Below are positions 42,424 through 51,121 of a stretch of 64,000 nucleotides of DNA, piece by piece. A program made the position numbers and the translations under genes. The notes beneath the pieces were generated by a model, which did not search any database, was not told the origin of the DNA, and was given only the letters and a program-made list of their open reading frames with translations. Location of the stretch: contig OZ252227.1 in the NCBI GenBank assembly GCA_965249175.1, positions 5,146,001 to 5,210,000 of the forward strand. Direction: 5' to 3'. Source of the stretch: CAZYFH01 sp965249175 (GTDB taxonomy: Bacteria > Acidobacteriota > Vicinamibacteria > Vicinamibacterales > UBA8438). Positions within the stretch are counted from its first letter, which is position 1, and each line of letters begins with the position of its first letter.

Positions 42424-43413
42424 ATGCGATCCTTCGAGTCGCACCGTCCAAGCCTCGGCCAGCGGAGCCTCGACACCAAGGCTGATCCCCCAGCCGATCG
42501 CCCTCGAGCGGTCGCGAAAGGAATCGTCGGGGTCCATCCGTGGCGGCATGTTTGGGCCGAAATCGATGTCGGTGACCGAATGCTCGATCCGAGCGGCCGC
42601 CAATCCGCCTGCAGCGAAGATCGTCGCGGCGCCGACGGGCTGCTCGATCCCGGCGCGCGCCGTGGCAATCTGACAACACGCCGATTGCACCGTCTCGTCC
42701 AATCCTTCCGGATCCAGCCTGTTCGATGTCGCCGACACCTTGCCGACCATGCCGTCGAGTTCGATCCTGAGCGGCACGCCACCGATCTTGAATTTCTTCC
42801 CGATCAGCGCGCCGCCGATGAAGCCGGCGGTGTCGTAGTCGACCGTTGAGCCGGGATTGCCCCAGTTCGCGAAACCGTCGACATCGATAATCCGGTTGTC
42901 CGCTTGGCCGAAACCAGCGAAGACACCTACGTACGTCGCCGCCCACGCGAATATCCCGTCGTCACTCCCGAGGGCAGTGTCGTCATCGATCTCGTCAGCG
43001 AAGAACGCGCCGCTGCGACCGTCCATTTCGACTTGGCCTGTGAACCGGAACGGCGGGGCGTTCACGATCTCGAACGTGAGCTGGCTCGATGACATGAACG
43101 TGCCGAATCCCATCGCGGGAAACGCTACCCCGTCGGGCAGCGGCTGGCCGGTAGCAGGTGCCAGGACCTCTTCGACGAGCGGCGGCTGCGCCACGGGCTC
43201 CTGCACCTGGGCAAAAAGTCGCAACGAGCAGGAGGGCAGCAGCAACGAGCAAACGGTTAAGAATCATGAGGTCCTTCCGGGATCTCAGTGGGTAACGCGG
43301 TCGAAAATGTGCCACGAAAACCCGGTACGATTCAGCCACGTGAACGAGCCGGGCTGGTTGTCGACGACTGCCTCGCAGCCGTGTCCGTTGCTGCCCATCT
43401 TTGCCGGCTCCCA

Positions 43414-43762
43414 TCAATACGGCACCTTGTCCGCCTTGGTCTCCCACTCCCGGAACAGCTCCTCTGCTTCCGGCAACGGCAGATGTGCCATCGGCAGGCT
43501 GCGGGCCTCGGGGGGCTTTGGTATCTCGGCATAGATCCAGGCGTCATCGAAGCCGATCCGGGCTGCGTCTTCTCGGGTATTCGAGAAATAGACCCGATCC
43601 AGGCGAGCCCAATAGATGGCCGCCAGGCACATCGGACAGGGTTCGCAACTGGCATACAGCTCGTACCCGAAGAGATCGAAGGTGCCGAGGACGCGCCCGG
43701 CGTGGCGGATCGCCGTGATTTCGGCGTGGGCGGTCGGATCGTTCGTCTTAACCCTGGAGGTA
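43414..43762 (-). pseudogene. CMP/dCMP-type nucleoside deaminase, 5' truncated
   Basis: The surviving part carries both zinc motifs of the cytidine/guanine deaminase fold, TNDPTAHAEI (His-Ala-Glu) and ASCEPCPMCLAAI (Pro-Cys-x2-Cys), and the guanine-deaminase-like C-terminus ARIGFDDAWIYAEI. The roughly 40 N-terminal residues of the family are absent because homology stops at the edge of a 131-bp inverted-repeat element. An ATG inside that element could still start a chimeric protein of 132 residues. The best functional guess is guanine deaminase or a tRNA/nucleoside deaminase relative. Confidence 0.75.
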
Positions 43763-43893
43763 CTTGCAAAACTCCTGACGCAGTTCGTGGCAAGGCAAGA
43801 AATTGAAGACAAACGTAGAGCTTACACGGACTCAATGACCACTTTGAGCGAATTTTCTAGCGCCGGCAGAGGTTGCCTCAGGAGTTTTGCAAG
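43763..43893. mobile_element. 131-bp inverted-repeat element (MITE-like)
   Basis: The 16-mer CTTGCAAAACTCCTGA at 43763-43778 recurs exactly inverted at 43878-43893. The interior is noncoding. It has no transposase and truncates the deaminase gene. No certain target duplication is visible. Confidence 0.7.
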
Positions 43894-44208
43894 AGGCTCC
43901 CTGGACTGGGTGTGCCATAAATTCAGAGCCCCGGACATGCTCTTGACGCCTCGGCGGAACGCTGGCGTGCATCGCAGTCTATTATCGGGCGCGTAGAACC
44001 AGAAAAGGAGGCGTCCAGCAGATGAAGAGGAGTAGAAAGCACCGAATTCGCGCGCTACAGAATAAATACCAGGACTAAAAATGGCACGTCAGGTGTTGCC
44101 GGTCACGTGAAAGCGCGTAATTGTGGACAGGCGTCGACCGCCGTTTCCGTGTCTTGGTGCGCCGCTGTTTCTGGCTGAGCTCGGCCTCTCGCTTCCGGTA
44201 GCTGTCCC
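43894..44208. other. Region between MITE-like element and IS256; one possible short ORF
   Basis: No recognised gene. A possible 18-residue basic peptide (MKRSRKHRIRALQNKYQD) at 44022-44078 has an excellent AAGGAGG element 11 bases upstream. It has no family match that I can name. Confidence 0.3.
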
Positions 44209-45637
44209 GAGGGTGAGCTAATCTTAGTTGAAAATTGAAACGGCTCCAGACCCTGTGGTGTGATGACGTTGCAAAAGACGGACATCACCCCACGAGAGAG
44301 AGGAGCCACGATGAGTGGCCTACGTGCTGTCAGGAAGCGCAAGAAAGTTCGCAAGCTGGGCTCGGTCAACATCATTCACCGCGAGGCCTACGCGGATCTG
44401 GAGCTGGACGCGAAGGTGGAGCTGATCCGCTCGCTGGTGCCCCTGGGCCTGATGCATGTGCAGGAGTTGCTCGACCAGGAGGTGACGGCGCTGGCGAGCG
44501 AGCGCTACGTCCGGAAGGACGCGTCGGTCGGTGGACGCCGTCACGGCAGTAACCCTGGGACGGTGGGTCTCGCGGGGCAGCGCGTGCCGATTCGCGTGCC
44601 CCGGATTCGTCGCCTCGCAGGGAGCGAGATTCCGCTGCGGTCGTATGCGGCGTTGCATGACGACCGCGAGGTGGACGACGCGCTGCTGCGACGGGTGCTC
44701 TACGGGATCTCGTGCCGCAACTACGCGGCGGCCGCGGCGGCGATTCCCGGGGCGATCGGGCTGTCGAGTTCGACGGTGTCCCGGGGGTTCATCCAGGCCA
44801 GCGCGGCGCAGCTACGGGCGTTCCAGGAGCGGGACCTATCCGATGAGGACGTGGTGGCCGTGTTCCTGGACGGCAAGACGTTCGCTGACGCGACGATGGT
44901 CATCGCGCTAGGCATCACGCTGTCTGGGGAGAAACGCTTCCTGGGCTTCGTCGAAACGGACACGGAGAACGCGACGGTGCTCACACCGTTCCTGCGGTCG
45001 TTGGTCGAGCGGGGCCTCGACCTCTCCCAGGGTGTGCTGGTCATCCTCGATGGCGGCAAGGGGCTCCGCACGGCCGTCCGGAAGGCCTTCCGGGGCCGGG
45101 CCCTGGTCCAACGGTGCCAGTGGCACAAGCGCGAGAACGTGGTGAGCTACCTGGCCAAGCACGAGCAGGCGGTGTGGCGTCAGCGTCTCCAGCGAGCGTA
45201 CAACCGGCCGGACTACGACGAGGCCCTCGGTGCGCTCGAGACGCTCCACGGCGAGTTGGACGAGCGGAACCAGTCGGCGGCTGACAGCTTGGCGGAAGGT
45301 CTGGACGAAACCCTGACGTTACATCGATTGGGCGTGTACGGAGTGCTGGGCCGGTCGCTGAAGACGACGAACTGTCTGGAGTCGGTCAATGCGCTGGTCG
45401 AGGAACGCTGCGCGAAGGTAGATCACTGGCAGAGCTCGAGCCAACGCCACCGCTGGCTGGCGACCGCCCTCCTGGACATCGAACCGCGCCTACGAAGGGT
45501 GAGGGGCTACCGCCACCTTCCCACGCTTCGGGCCGCATTGAAGCGAGAACTGAAGATCGACACGACGACGTCGACGAAGCAGGCCGCGTAAGCCATCGGG
45601 AGCCGTGGAGAGTTTCAACTAAGAATGGGCTTGACTC
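44209..45637 (+). mobile_element. IS256-family element, copy 2
   Basis: A 1,429-bp element in inverted orientation to copy 1, with ends GAGGGTGAGC and, at the right, GACTC. The right flank GGAGACGC is the split target duplication shared with copy 1. The left flank GCTGTCCC does not match the remaining flank of copy 1. Confidence 0.93.
44311..45591 (+). CDS. tnp: IS256-family (Mutator) transposase
   Basis: The 426-residue enzyme starts at ATG 44311, seven bases after AGGAG. It has the family block VTALASERYVRKDAS, then DDE residues in VFLDGKTFAD, VILDGGKGLR and CLESVNALVEER, with RCQWHKRENV between the second and third. Unlike copy 1 it has no internal stop and is probably the active source for both copies. 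An upstream in-frame ATG at 44260 would add 17 residues of repeat-proximal sequence. Confidence 0.93.
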   Translation: MSGLRAVRKRKKVRKLGSVNIIHREAYADLELDAKVELIRSLVPLGLMHVQELLDQEVTALASERYVRKDASVGGRRHGSNPGTVGLAGQRVPIRVPRIRRLAGSEIPLRSYAALHDDREVDDALLRRVLYGISCRNYAAAAAAIPGAIGLSSSTVSRGFIQASAAQLRAFQERDLSDEDVVAVFLDGKTFADATMVIALGITLSGEKRFLGFVETDTENATVLTPFLRSLVERGLDLSQGVLVILDGGKGLRTAVRKAFRGRALVQRCQWHKRENVVSYLAKHEQAVWRQRLQRAYNRPDYDEALGALETLHGELDERNQSAADSLAEGLDETLTLHRLGVYGVLGRSLKTTNCLESVNALVEERCAKVDHWQSSSQRHRWLATALLDIEPRLRRVRGYRHLPTLRAALKRELKIDTTTSTKQAA

Positions 45638-45865
<228 letters not shown>

Positions 45866-45869
<4 letters not shown>

Positions 45870-46323
45870 GTGCGAACAGCTCGTAGGCGAACCGCCCACT
45901 GTCGGCCACGGTCGAGACCCACCCCAGCGCGCGCGTGCCGGGGTACACAGGGAGCGTCGCGTCGACCCACACCCCGAACGACCCCATGGCGCTCCGGTAC
46001 GGCTCGATCTGTCCGAGCCAGTAGGCCACGTCGTCGGAGGGTGGCGCCGCCTCGTCGCCCTCGCCGCCATCCTGTGAGACGAACGCAGACATCGTCTCCA
46101 ACAACCGGAGGTTGTGCGCCACACCTTCGCGCACGGCGCTCACGACGTTCCGGGCACGACGCTCCAGCTCCAGCTGGAGCTGTTCACCCTCAACGTTCCG
46201 GGCCCCGGCGAAACCCCAGGCCGAGCCGATGGCCCCGATGAGCGCCACCAACACCGGTACGTACCACCGGGGCATGGCCGGTCGCACCTGTGGTTGGCGC
46301 GCTGCGCGCTGTTCCGGGGTCAC
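45866..46323 (-). pseudogene. Sensor kinase fragment E: N-terminus with CHASE domain
   Basis: The minus strand encodes a start with one membrane helix (WYVPVLVALIGAIGSAWGF) and a CHASE-type sensor segment. Its motifs are LLETMSAFVS, YRSAMGSFGVWV and GTRALGWVSTVADSGRFAYEL, where CHASE domains have their conserved Gly-Trp-Val and Phe-Glu motifs. Homology stops at the junction with fragment A, so the second half of CHASE and the second membrane helix are missing. A 152-codon frame remains but would give only a truncated sensor. Confidence 0.75.
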
Positions 46324-46346
46324 GGTCGCTAGTCCTTTCTGATCAT

Positions 46347-46386
46347 CTTAGTGCTTGAGGTCTCGGCTTAGTGCTTGAGGTCTCGG
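46347..46386. repeat. Two tandem 20-bp units
   Basis: CTTAGTGCTTGAGGTCTCGG occurs twice in direct succession between the kinase N-terminus and the next gene. It is noncoding. Confidence 0.9.
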
Positions 46387-46474
46387 CCCGTCGCTCGGGC
46401 CACACGGGAGCCAGGAGCGCGGTCGCCGTCTCCCGGCACGACCGCCGACGAGCGCGCGGGCCGTCTGGAAGCGT

Positions 46475-48742
46475 GTGGCGGCCTGTAGTAGCCTTGGGCG
46501 ACTCCTCTCCGTTTCAAGACCCGCTTTGTCGACACGCGCCAGACTCGCCCGTTTCTGGGAGCGCCTCTACGCGACGCCTGCTCGCGAAGCTGCGACAGTC
46601 ACACTCGCGTTTACGGCGGCCACCCTCATCGCCACGTATCCGCTGATCCGCCATCTCGGTCAAGCGCTCCCGAACGGTCTTGGCGACTCGCTGCTCAACG
46701 CGTGGATCCTGGCCTGGGACGCGGATCGGTTGCTCGTTGGCCTGCGCGGGCTCTGGGACGCGCCGGTGTTCTTCCCCTATTCGAGCGCGCTCGCCTACTC
46801 GGAGCACCTGCTTGGGATCGCCGTGTTCACCGCGCCGCTGCAATGGGCGCTTGGCAACCCGGTGCTGGTCTACAACGTCGCCTTCCTCGCGTCGTACGTA
46901 CTGGCGGGGGGTGGGATGTACTTACTGGCGTTCGCGCTGACAGGCAGTCGCCCGGCGGCGGTCGTCGCCGGGGTCGCGTTCGCGTTTCACCCGAACCGGG
47001 CGGACCACATCGCGCATCTGCAGGTGTTGATGAGCGGCTGGATGCCGATCGGGCTGTGGGCGCTACATCGCTATTTCGGGACCGGATCGCGCATTGCGCT
47101 GCTCGGGTTCGTCGCGGCGTTTCTCCTACAGGGTCTCTCGAACGGCTACTACCTCTACTACTTCGTGATCCCGGTGGCGGTCGTCGTCGGTTGCGAGTTG
47201 CTGGTGGCGGGGCGCTCGCGGCTGTCTGCACTCGTGGATCTCGCCGTGGCGGCGGCGCTCATCCTCGTCGTGCTCGCGCCGGTCGCGCTCGCCTACGTCG
47301 CTGTACGCGCCGACCAGGGTCACGTCCGGAGTCGCGCGGTCATGCAACGCTACAGCGCCGATCTGACGTCGTATGCGCATGTGTCGCCCGCGCTTCGGGT
47401 GTGGGGAGACACGCTACCTCGTGGTCGACCGGAGGCCCGGCTCTTCCCCGGATTCGCACTCGCCGCGCTAGCGGTCGTGGGTGTCGCCACGGTCCGGCGG
47501 CAGCGTGACCCCGACCGCCGGCCGTGGCCCCCGGCTTCCCGCGTCGTCGGCGCGTACGGATGCGTCGTCCTCGCTGGAGTCGCGCTCTCGCTCGGTCCGG
47601 AGCCGGCCGCTTGGGGGCGAACGCTCGTCTCGAGCGGGCCATACGATTGGCTGGTCGCGATTGTCCCCGGATTCGACGGCCTGCGGGCCGTCGGGCGCAT
47701 CTCGATCGTCGTCAATCTTGGGCTCGCAGTCCTCGCGGCGCTGGGCGTCCGCGCCATCGTGGCCTGGCGCCCACCGACAGTCCGCCTGACGACGGCGCTC
47801 GCGCTGGCCGGGCTCGCGTTCGCCGAAGGCTACGCGGCGCCAATCCGGGTCGCGGCAGTCGAGACTGAGGCCGAATCGGACCACCGCCGTGCCTACGCGT
47901 GGCTCCGGGACCGGCCTGAGGGCGCGCTCCTCGAGCTCCCATTTGAGGCGAACGAACCAGCCAATACGACGCGCTACATGTATGGCACGCTGGAGCATCG
48001 ACATCCGATCGTCAACGGTCGCAGCGGATACGTGACGCCGCTCGTCTACTATCTGCGTCATCCAGCGTCGCCTCTGCGGGATCCGTCGCAGTTCGCTGAC
48101 GCGGTTCGGGGACTTCGCGCCCTTGGCGTCAAGTACATCGCCGTCGACGCCGACGGCTATCTCGACGCCACGGATGCGGCGGCGACGCTCGCCGGCATGA
48201 GCCGGAGCGCGGACCAGATCGTCGCGACCGTCGAGTTCGGCGCCACCACGATGTTCACCCTCGAAGACACCGGTGCGTCGGACGTGGTCACGCTCGACGA
48301 GACATCGCTCACGGCCGTTGCCGAGCACGCGTTCGAGGCTCGCGCTTCGCACATGGATCATCGCCTCGACCTTGCGTTCGACGGTGACCCGGACACGCGC
48401 TGGCTGAGCGGGCAGGCACAGGCCGGTCACGAGTGGATCGAGTGCGTGTTCGACGAACCGCGCGACATCGGTCGTGTCCGGGTGCAGATGGCAATTCGCA
48501 GCCTGGGAGACTATCCACGGGACTTTCTCATCGAGGCTGCCGGGGACGATGGCGAGTACCGCCAGCTGGCGCGCCTGCGCGGGCTGCCGGCCCTGATGCA
48601 GGGTGTGATCGACGACGTTGAATCGCCCGCCATCGACGTGACGCTGCCGCCCAACCTGACGCGCACGCTCCGACTCCGGCAGACGGGACAGGCCGCGCCC
48701 TGGTACTGGTCGATTCACGAGCTAGCGCTATGGGAACGGTAG
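46475..48742 (+). CDS. Large membrane protein with C-terminal discoidin-like domain
   Basis: The 755-residue protein has about twelve hydrophobic segments (residues 40-450). Early loops contain GDSLLNAWILAWDADRL and FFPYSSALAYSEHLLG, typical of YfhO/GT-C-like envelope proteins. A periplasmic half contains HRRAYAWLRDRPEGALLELP and a C-terminal F5/8-type fold (FDGDPDTRWLSGQAQAGHEW). It may act in export or glycosylation of surface polymers. The GTG start at 46475 is uncertain; a TTG about 17 codons later is equally possible. The next gene follows with a 44-bp gap. Confidence 0.6.
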   Translation: MAACSSLGRLLSVSRPALSTRARLARFWERLYATPAREAATVTLAFTAATLIATYPLIRHLGQALPNGLGDSLLNAWILAWDADRLLVGLRGLWDAPVFFPYSSALAYSEHLLGIAVFTAPLQWALGNPVLVYNVAFLASYVLAGGGMYLLAFALTGSRPAAVVAGVAFAFHPNRADHIAHLQVLMSGWMPIGLWALHRYFGTGSRIALLGFVAAFLLQGLSNGYYLYYFVIPVAVVVGCELLVAGRSRLSALVDLAVAAALILVVLAPVALAYVAVRADQGHVRSRAVMQRYSADLTSYAHVSPALRVWGDTLPRGRPEARLFPGFALAALAVVGVATVRRQRDPDRRPWPPASRVVGAYGCVVLAGVALSLGPEPAAWGRTLVSSGPYDWLVAIVPGFDGLRAVGRISIVVNLGLAVLAALGVRAIVAWRPPTVRLTTALALAGLAFAEGYAAPIRVAAVETEAESDHRRAYAWLRDRPEGALLELPFEANEPANTTRYMYGTLEHRHPIVNGRSGYVTPLVYYLRHPASPLRDPSQFADAVRGLRALGVKYIAVDADGYLDATDAAATLAGMSRSADQIVATVEFGATTMFTLEDTGASDVVTLDETSLTAVAEHAFEARASHMDHRLDLAFDGDPDTRWLSGQAQAGHEWIECVFDEPRDIGRVRVQMAIRSLGDYPRDFLIEAAGDDGEYRQLARLRGLPALMQGVIDDVESPAIDVTLPPNLTRTLRLRQTGQAAPWYWSIHELALWER

Positions 48743-48786
48743 AACAGGGGTACGCCGAGGCCGGCGCTATACTGCCACGGCGCTCG

Positions 48787-51114
48787 ATGTCATTCCATCC
48801 GATGCTCCGAGCACCCTCCGAGCGCCCAGGTACCCTGGCTCGGTGGCTGACTGTTGTGGCGCTACTCGGTTCGGCCGCCTGCGGCGGCGGCCCGGCCGGC
48901 GCCGTCGTCTACGACTTCCTCGAGCGTGCCGAAACCGCACATCGTCTCGTCGAGACCGGCCGCGTCGACTTCGGACGACCCGCTGCTCGCGCGATCATGG
49001 CGGCCGGGTGGTACGTCGACGAGCGGTGGAACGGAGAGACTCCGTTCGTCTGGGGCATCGGGCGGCGGTCGACGCTCCACCTCCCCCTCGTGGAGGCGCG
49101 GCCGCTGCGACTGGCGCTCACCTGTCGGGCGCTGTCTCGCGACTTGCTCCGCGAGGACGTGCCTGTACCGCGGCAGGCGGTGTCTGTGCTGGTCAACGGC
49201 TGGCGCGCGGGCACCCTTCTGCTTGACGGCGGGTTCCAGACATATCACGTCGACGTGCCTGGCGACGTCGTCCGTGCGGGCAGCAACTTCGTCGAATTCC
49301 AATATCTCTTCAGCCCGCGGGAGGACGATCTCATCGCCGACGCGGCGGACGACGGCATCGATCGGGTCGTCGCATGGGACGCACTCGAGTTCGATCACGT
49401 CGTGTCGCTCGACGCCCCCCGGGTGACGGAGACGACCGACGCGGCCGTGGGCCTGCTGCTACCGTTCAACACGGGGGTGGAGTACTTTGCGCTGGCGACC
49501 GACGCGGTGCTGCGTCTGGGGGCGCTTCGCGCATGGGGTGAGCCCGCGCCCGACGCGCGGTTGGAGATCCGGGTCGGCACCGACCAAGACCCCGACGCGG
49601 GAAGCTTCGAGATCGCCCCGAGCCGGTGGACCCAGCCCGATGTCGTGCGTTTGCCGGCGTCCGTGTCGGGGCAACCAGTCCGCGTGTCATTCATCGCGCG
49701 GTCCAACGCCAAGGGTCCGATCGCCGGTGGGCTGGCGATGGAGCATCCGGCGCTCATCGCGCCGCGACCGACCGACGCGAGGCCGGAGTCGGTAACCGTA
49801 GGCGACACGGAACGCTCGTCACCGTCGACGACAACCGCGTCGCCCAACATACTGGTCTATCTGATCGACACGCTCCGGGCCGACCGGCTCGGCGTGTACG
49901 GCTACGACAAACCGACCTCCCCAAACATGGACGCGCTGGCCAGAGACGGGATCGTCTTCTCCCATGCCCTGGCGCAATCATCGTGGACCCGACCGTCAGT
50001 TGCGTCCCTCTTTACCGGGCTACACCCGAGGTCGCATACCGTCAACGGCCGATCCGATGCGCTCCCGCCGACGGCGACGACGCTGGCGTCGGTCCTCGGT
50101 GCCGCCGGGTACCAGACGGCGGCCTTCGTCACGAACGGTAATGTCTCTCAGGACTTCGGATTCGACCTCGGATTCGACGACTTCGTCTACCTCGGCGAGC
50201 GTGACACGCGCGAGATGCACGTGCAATCGGACGTGGTCAATGATCGGGTCTTCACATGGATCGAGAACCGCGACGGCGAGCGGCCGTTCTTCCTGTATGT
50301 GCATGCGAGCGACCCGCACGACCCCTACGCGCCGAGGTCACCGTTCCGTGACCGGTTCGTGCCGGCACCGCGCTACCCGGATCGGATCACGATCCGGGCG
50401 ATGCACGAGCGGCCCCCGGCCGCCGACCAGACATCGAGCATCGCGCGCGATCTCAGCGCGCTCTACGACGCAGAGATTGCGTTCAACGACCAGCATGTCG
50501 GACGACTGCTCGATCACCTCAAGGCCCGCGATCTGTACGACTCGACGATCGTGCTCGTGGTCTCAGACCACGGGGAGGAATTCTACGAGCACGAGTTCTG
50601 GGGACACGGCGACACGCTCTACGGGGAGCAACTCCGCGTGCCATTCGTGCTCAAGCTGCCGCACCAGGCGTCCGCAGGCCGGGTCGTCGACGGGCTCGCC
50701 CAACACCTCGACGTCATGCCCACCATCCTCGACCTCGTCGGGGTGCCGCCGGTCGCGGGCGTGCAAGGCCGCAGTCTCAAGCCGGTCATCGGCGGGGCGC
50801 CGTCGCCATCAGTCCCGGCCGTAGCGTACGTCAACAAGGACGGGCACGAGATCGAGAGCTACCAGATGGCTGGGTACAAGATCATCCGGAGTCGGTATCA
50901 GGACGCCGCGCGCTGGACCAGCGAGATATATGATCTGCGGGACGACCCGGGTGAGCTGGACGACCTCGTCGGCCCGCCGTCGGTTCTGAGTCTCTACCTG
51001 GCCAGCGAGCTTGAAGACGCGGCGCGGCATCTCCCGCCGGTGCTGACGGCCGACGAGGCGATTGTGGACGAGGAGATCGCGGATCGCCTCCGTCGACTTG
51101 GGTATATCCGGTAA
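48787..51114 (+). CDS. Sulfatase-fold lipoprotein with Thr at the nucleophile position
   Basis: The 775-residue protein has a lipoprotein signal (hydrophobic core then LLGSAACGGG) and an N-terminal beta domain of about 300 residues. An alkaline-phosphatase-superfamily domain follows: NILVYLIDTLRADRLGVYG (metal-binding Asp), SWTRPSVASLFTG, HASDPHDPYAP and VVSDHGEEFYEHEFWGHGD. Where formylglycine sulfatases have Cys/Ser in C-x-P-S-R, it has Thr401 and lacks the Arg. That resembles Thr-nucleophile phosphotransferases such as LtaS or EptA. It is probably a periplasmic phospho- or sulfo-transferase or hydrolase. ATG 48787 is preferred over 48730, which overlaps the upstream gene. Confidence 0.75.
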   Translation: MSFHPMLRAPSERPGTLARWLTVVALLGSAACGGGPAGAVVYDFLERAETAHRLVETGRVDFGRPAARAIMAAGWYVDERWNGETPFVWGIGRRSTLHLPLVEARPLRLALTCRALSRDLLREDVPVPRQAVSVLVNGWRAGTLLLDGGFQTYHVDVPGDVVRAGSNFVEFQYLFSPREDDLIADAADDGIDRVVAWDALEFDHVVSLDAPRVTETTDAAVGLLLPFNTGVEYFALATDAVLRLGALRAWGEPAPDARLEIRVGTDQDPDAGSFEIAPSRWTQPDVVRLPASVSGQPVRVSFIARSNAKGPIAGGLAMEHPALIAPRPTDARPESVTVGDTERSSPSTTTASPNILVYLIDTLRADRLGVYGYDKPTSPNMDALARDGIVFSHALAQSSWTRPSVASLFTGLHPRSHTVNGRSDALPPTATTLASVLGAAGYQTAAFVTNGNVSQDFGFDLGFDDFVYLGERDTREMHVQSDVVNDRVFTWIENRDGERPFFLYVHASDPHDPYAPRSPFRDRFVPAPRYPDRITIRAMHERPPAADQTSSIARDLSALYDAEIAFNDQHVGRLLDHLKARDLYDSTIVLVVSDHGEEFYEHEFWGHGDTLYGEQLRVPFVLKLPHQASAGRVVDGLAQHLDVMPTILDLVGVPPVAGVQGRSLKPVIGGAPSPSVPAVAYVNKDGHEIESYQMAGYKIIRSRYQDAARWTSEIYDLRDDPGELDDLVGPPSVLSLYLASELEDAARHLPPVLTADEAIVDEEIADRLRRLGYIR

Positions 51115-51121
51115 CACGCAC

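Larger units (their letters stand above)
40805..43267 (-). pseudogene. Outer-membrane beta-barrel protein gene split by IS1182
   Basis: The main part (43267-42420) encodes a beta-barrel protein with strands such as RFTGQVEMDGRSGAFFAD, GFIGGALIGKKFKIGG and AIGWGISLGVEAPL. The C-terminal part (40953-40805) reads LDFGRSTHEVNR and ends IVRMAIMHRFGR, with a terminal aromatic-rich strand. Removing IS1182 and one CTAG joins EGSHL to DFGR in frame. The start at 43267 has an AAGGACC element and a signal peptide ILNRLLVAAALLLVA. A five-A run (43213-43217, plus strand) shifts the frame right after the signal peptide, either a second lesion or a sequencing indel. Confidence 0.8.
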
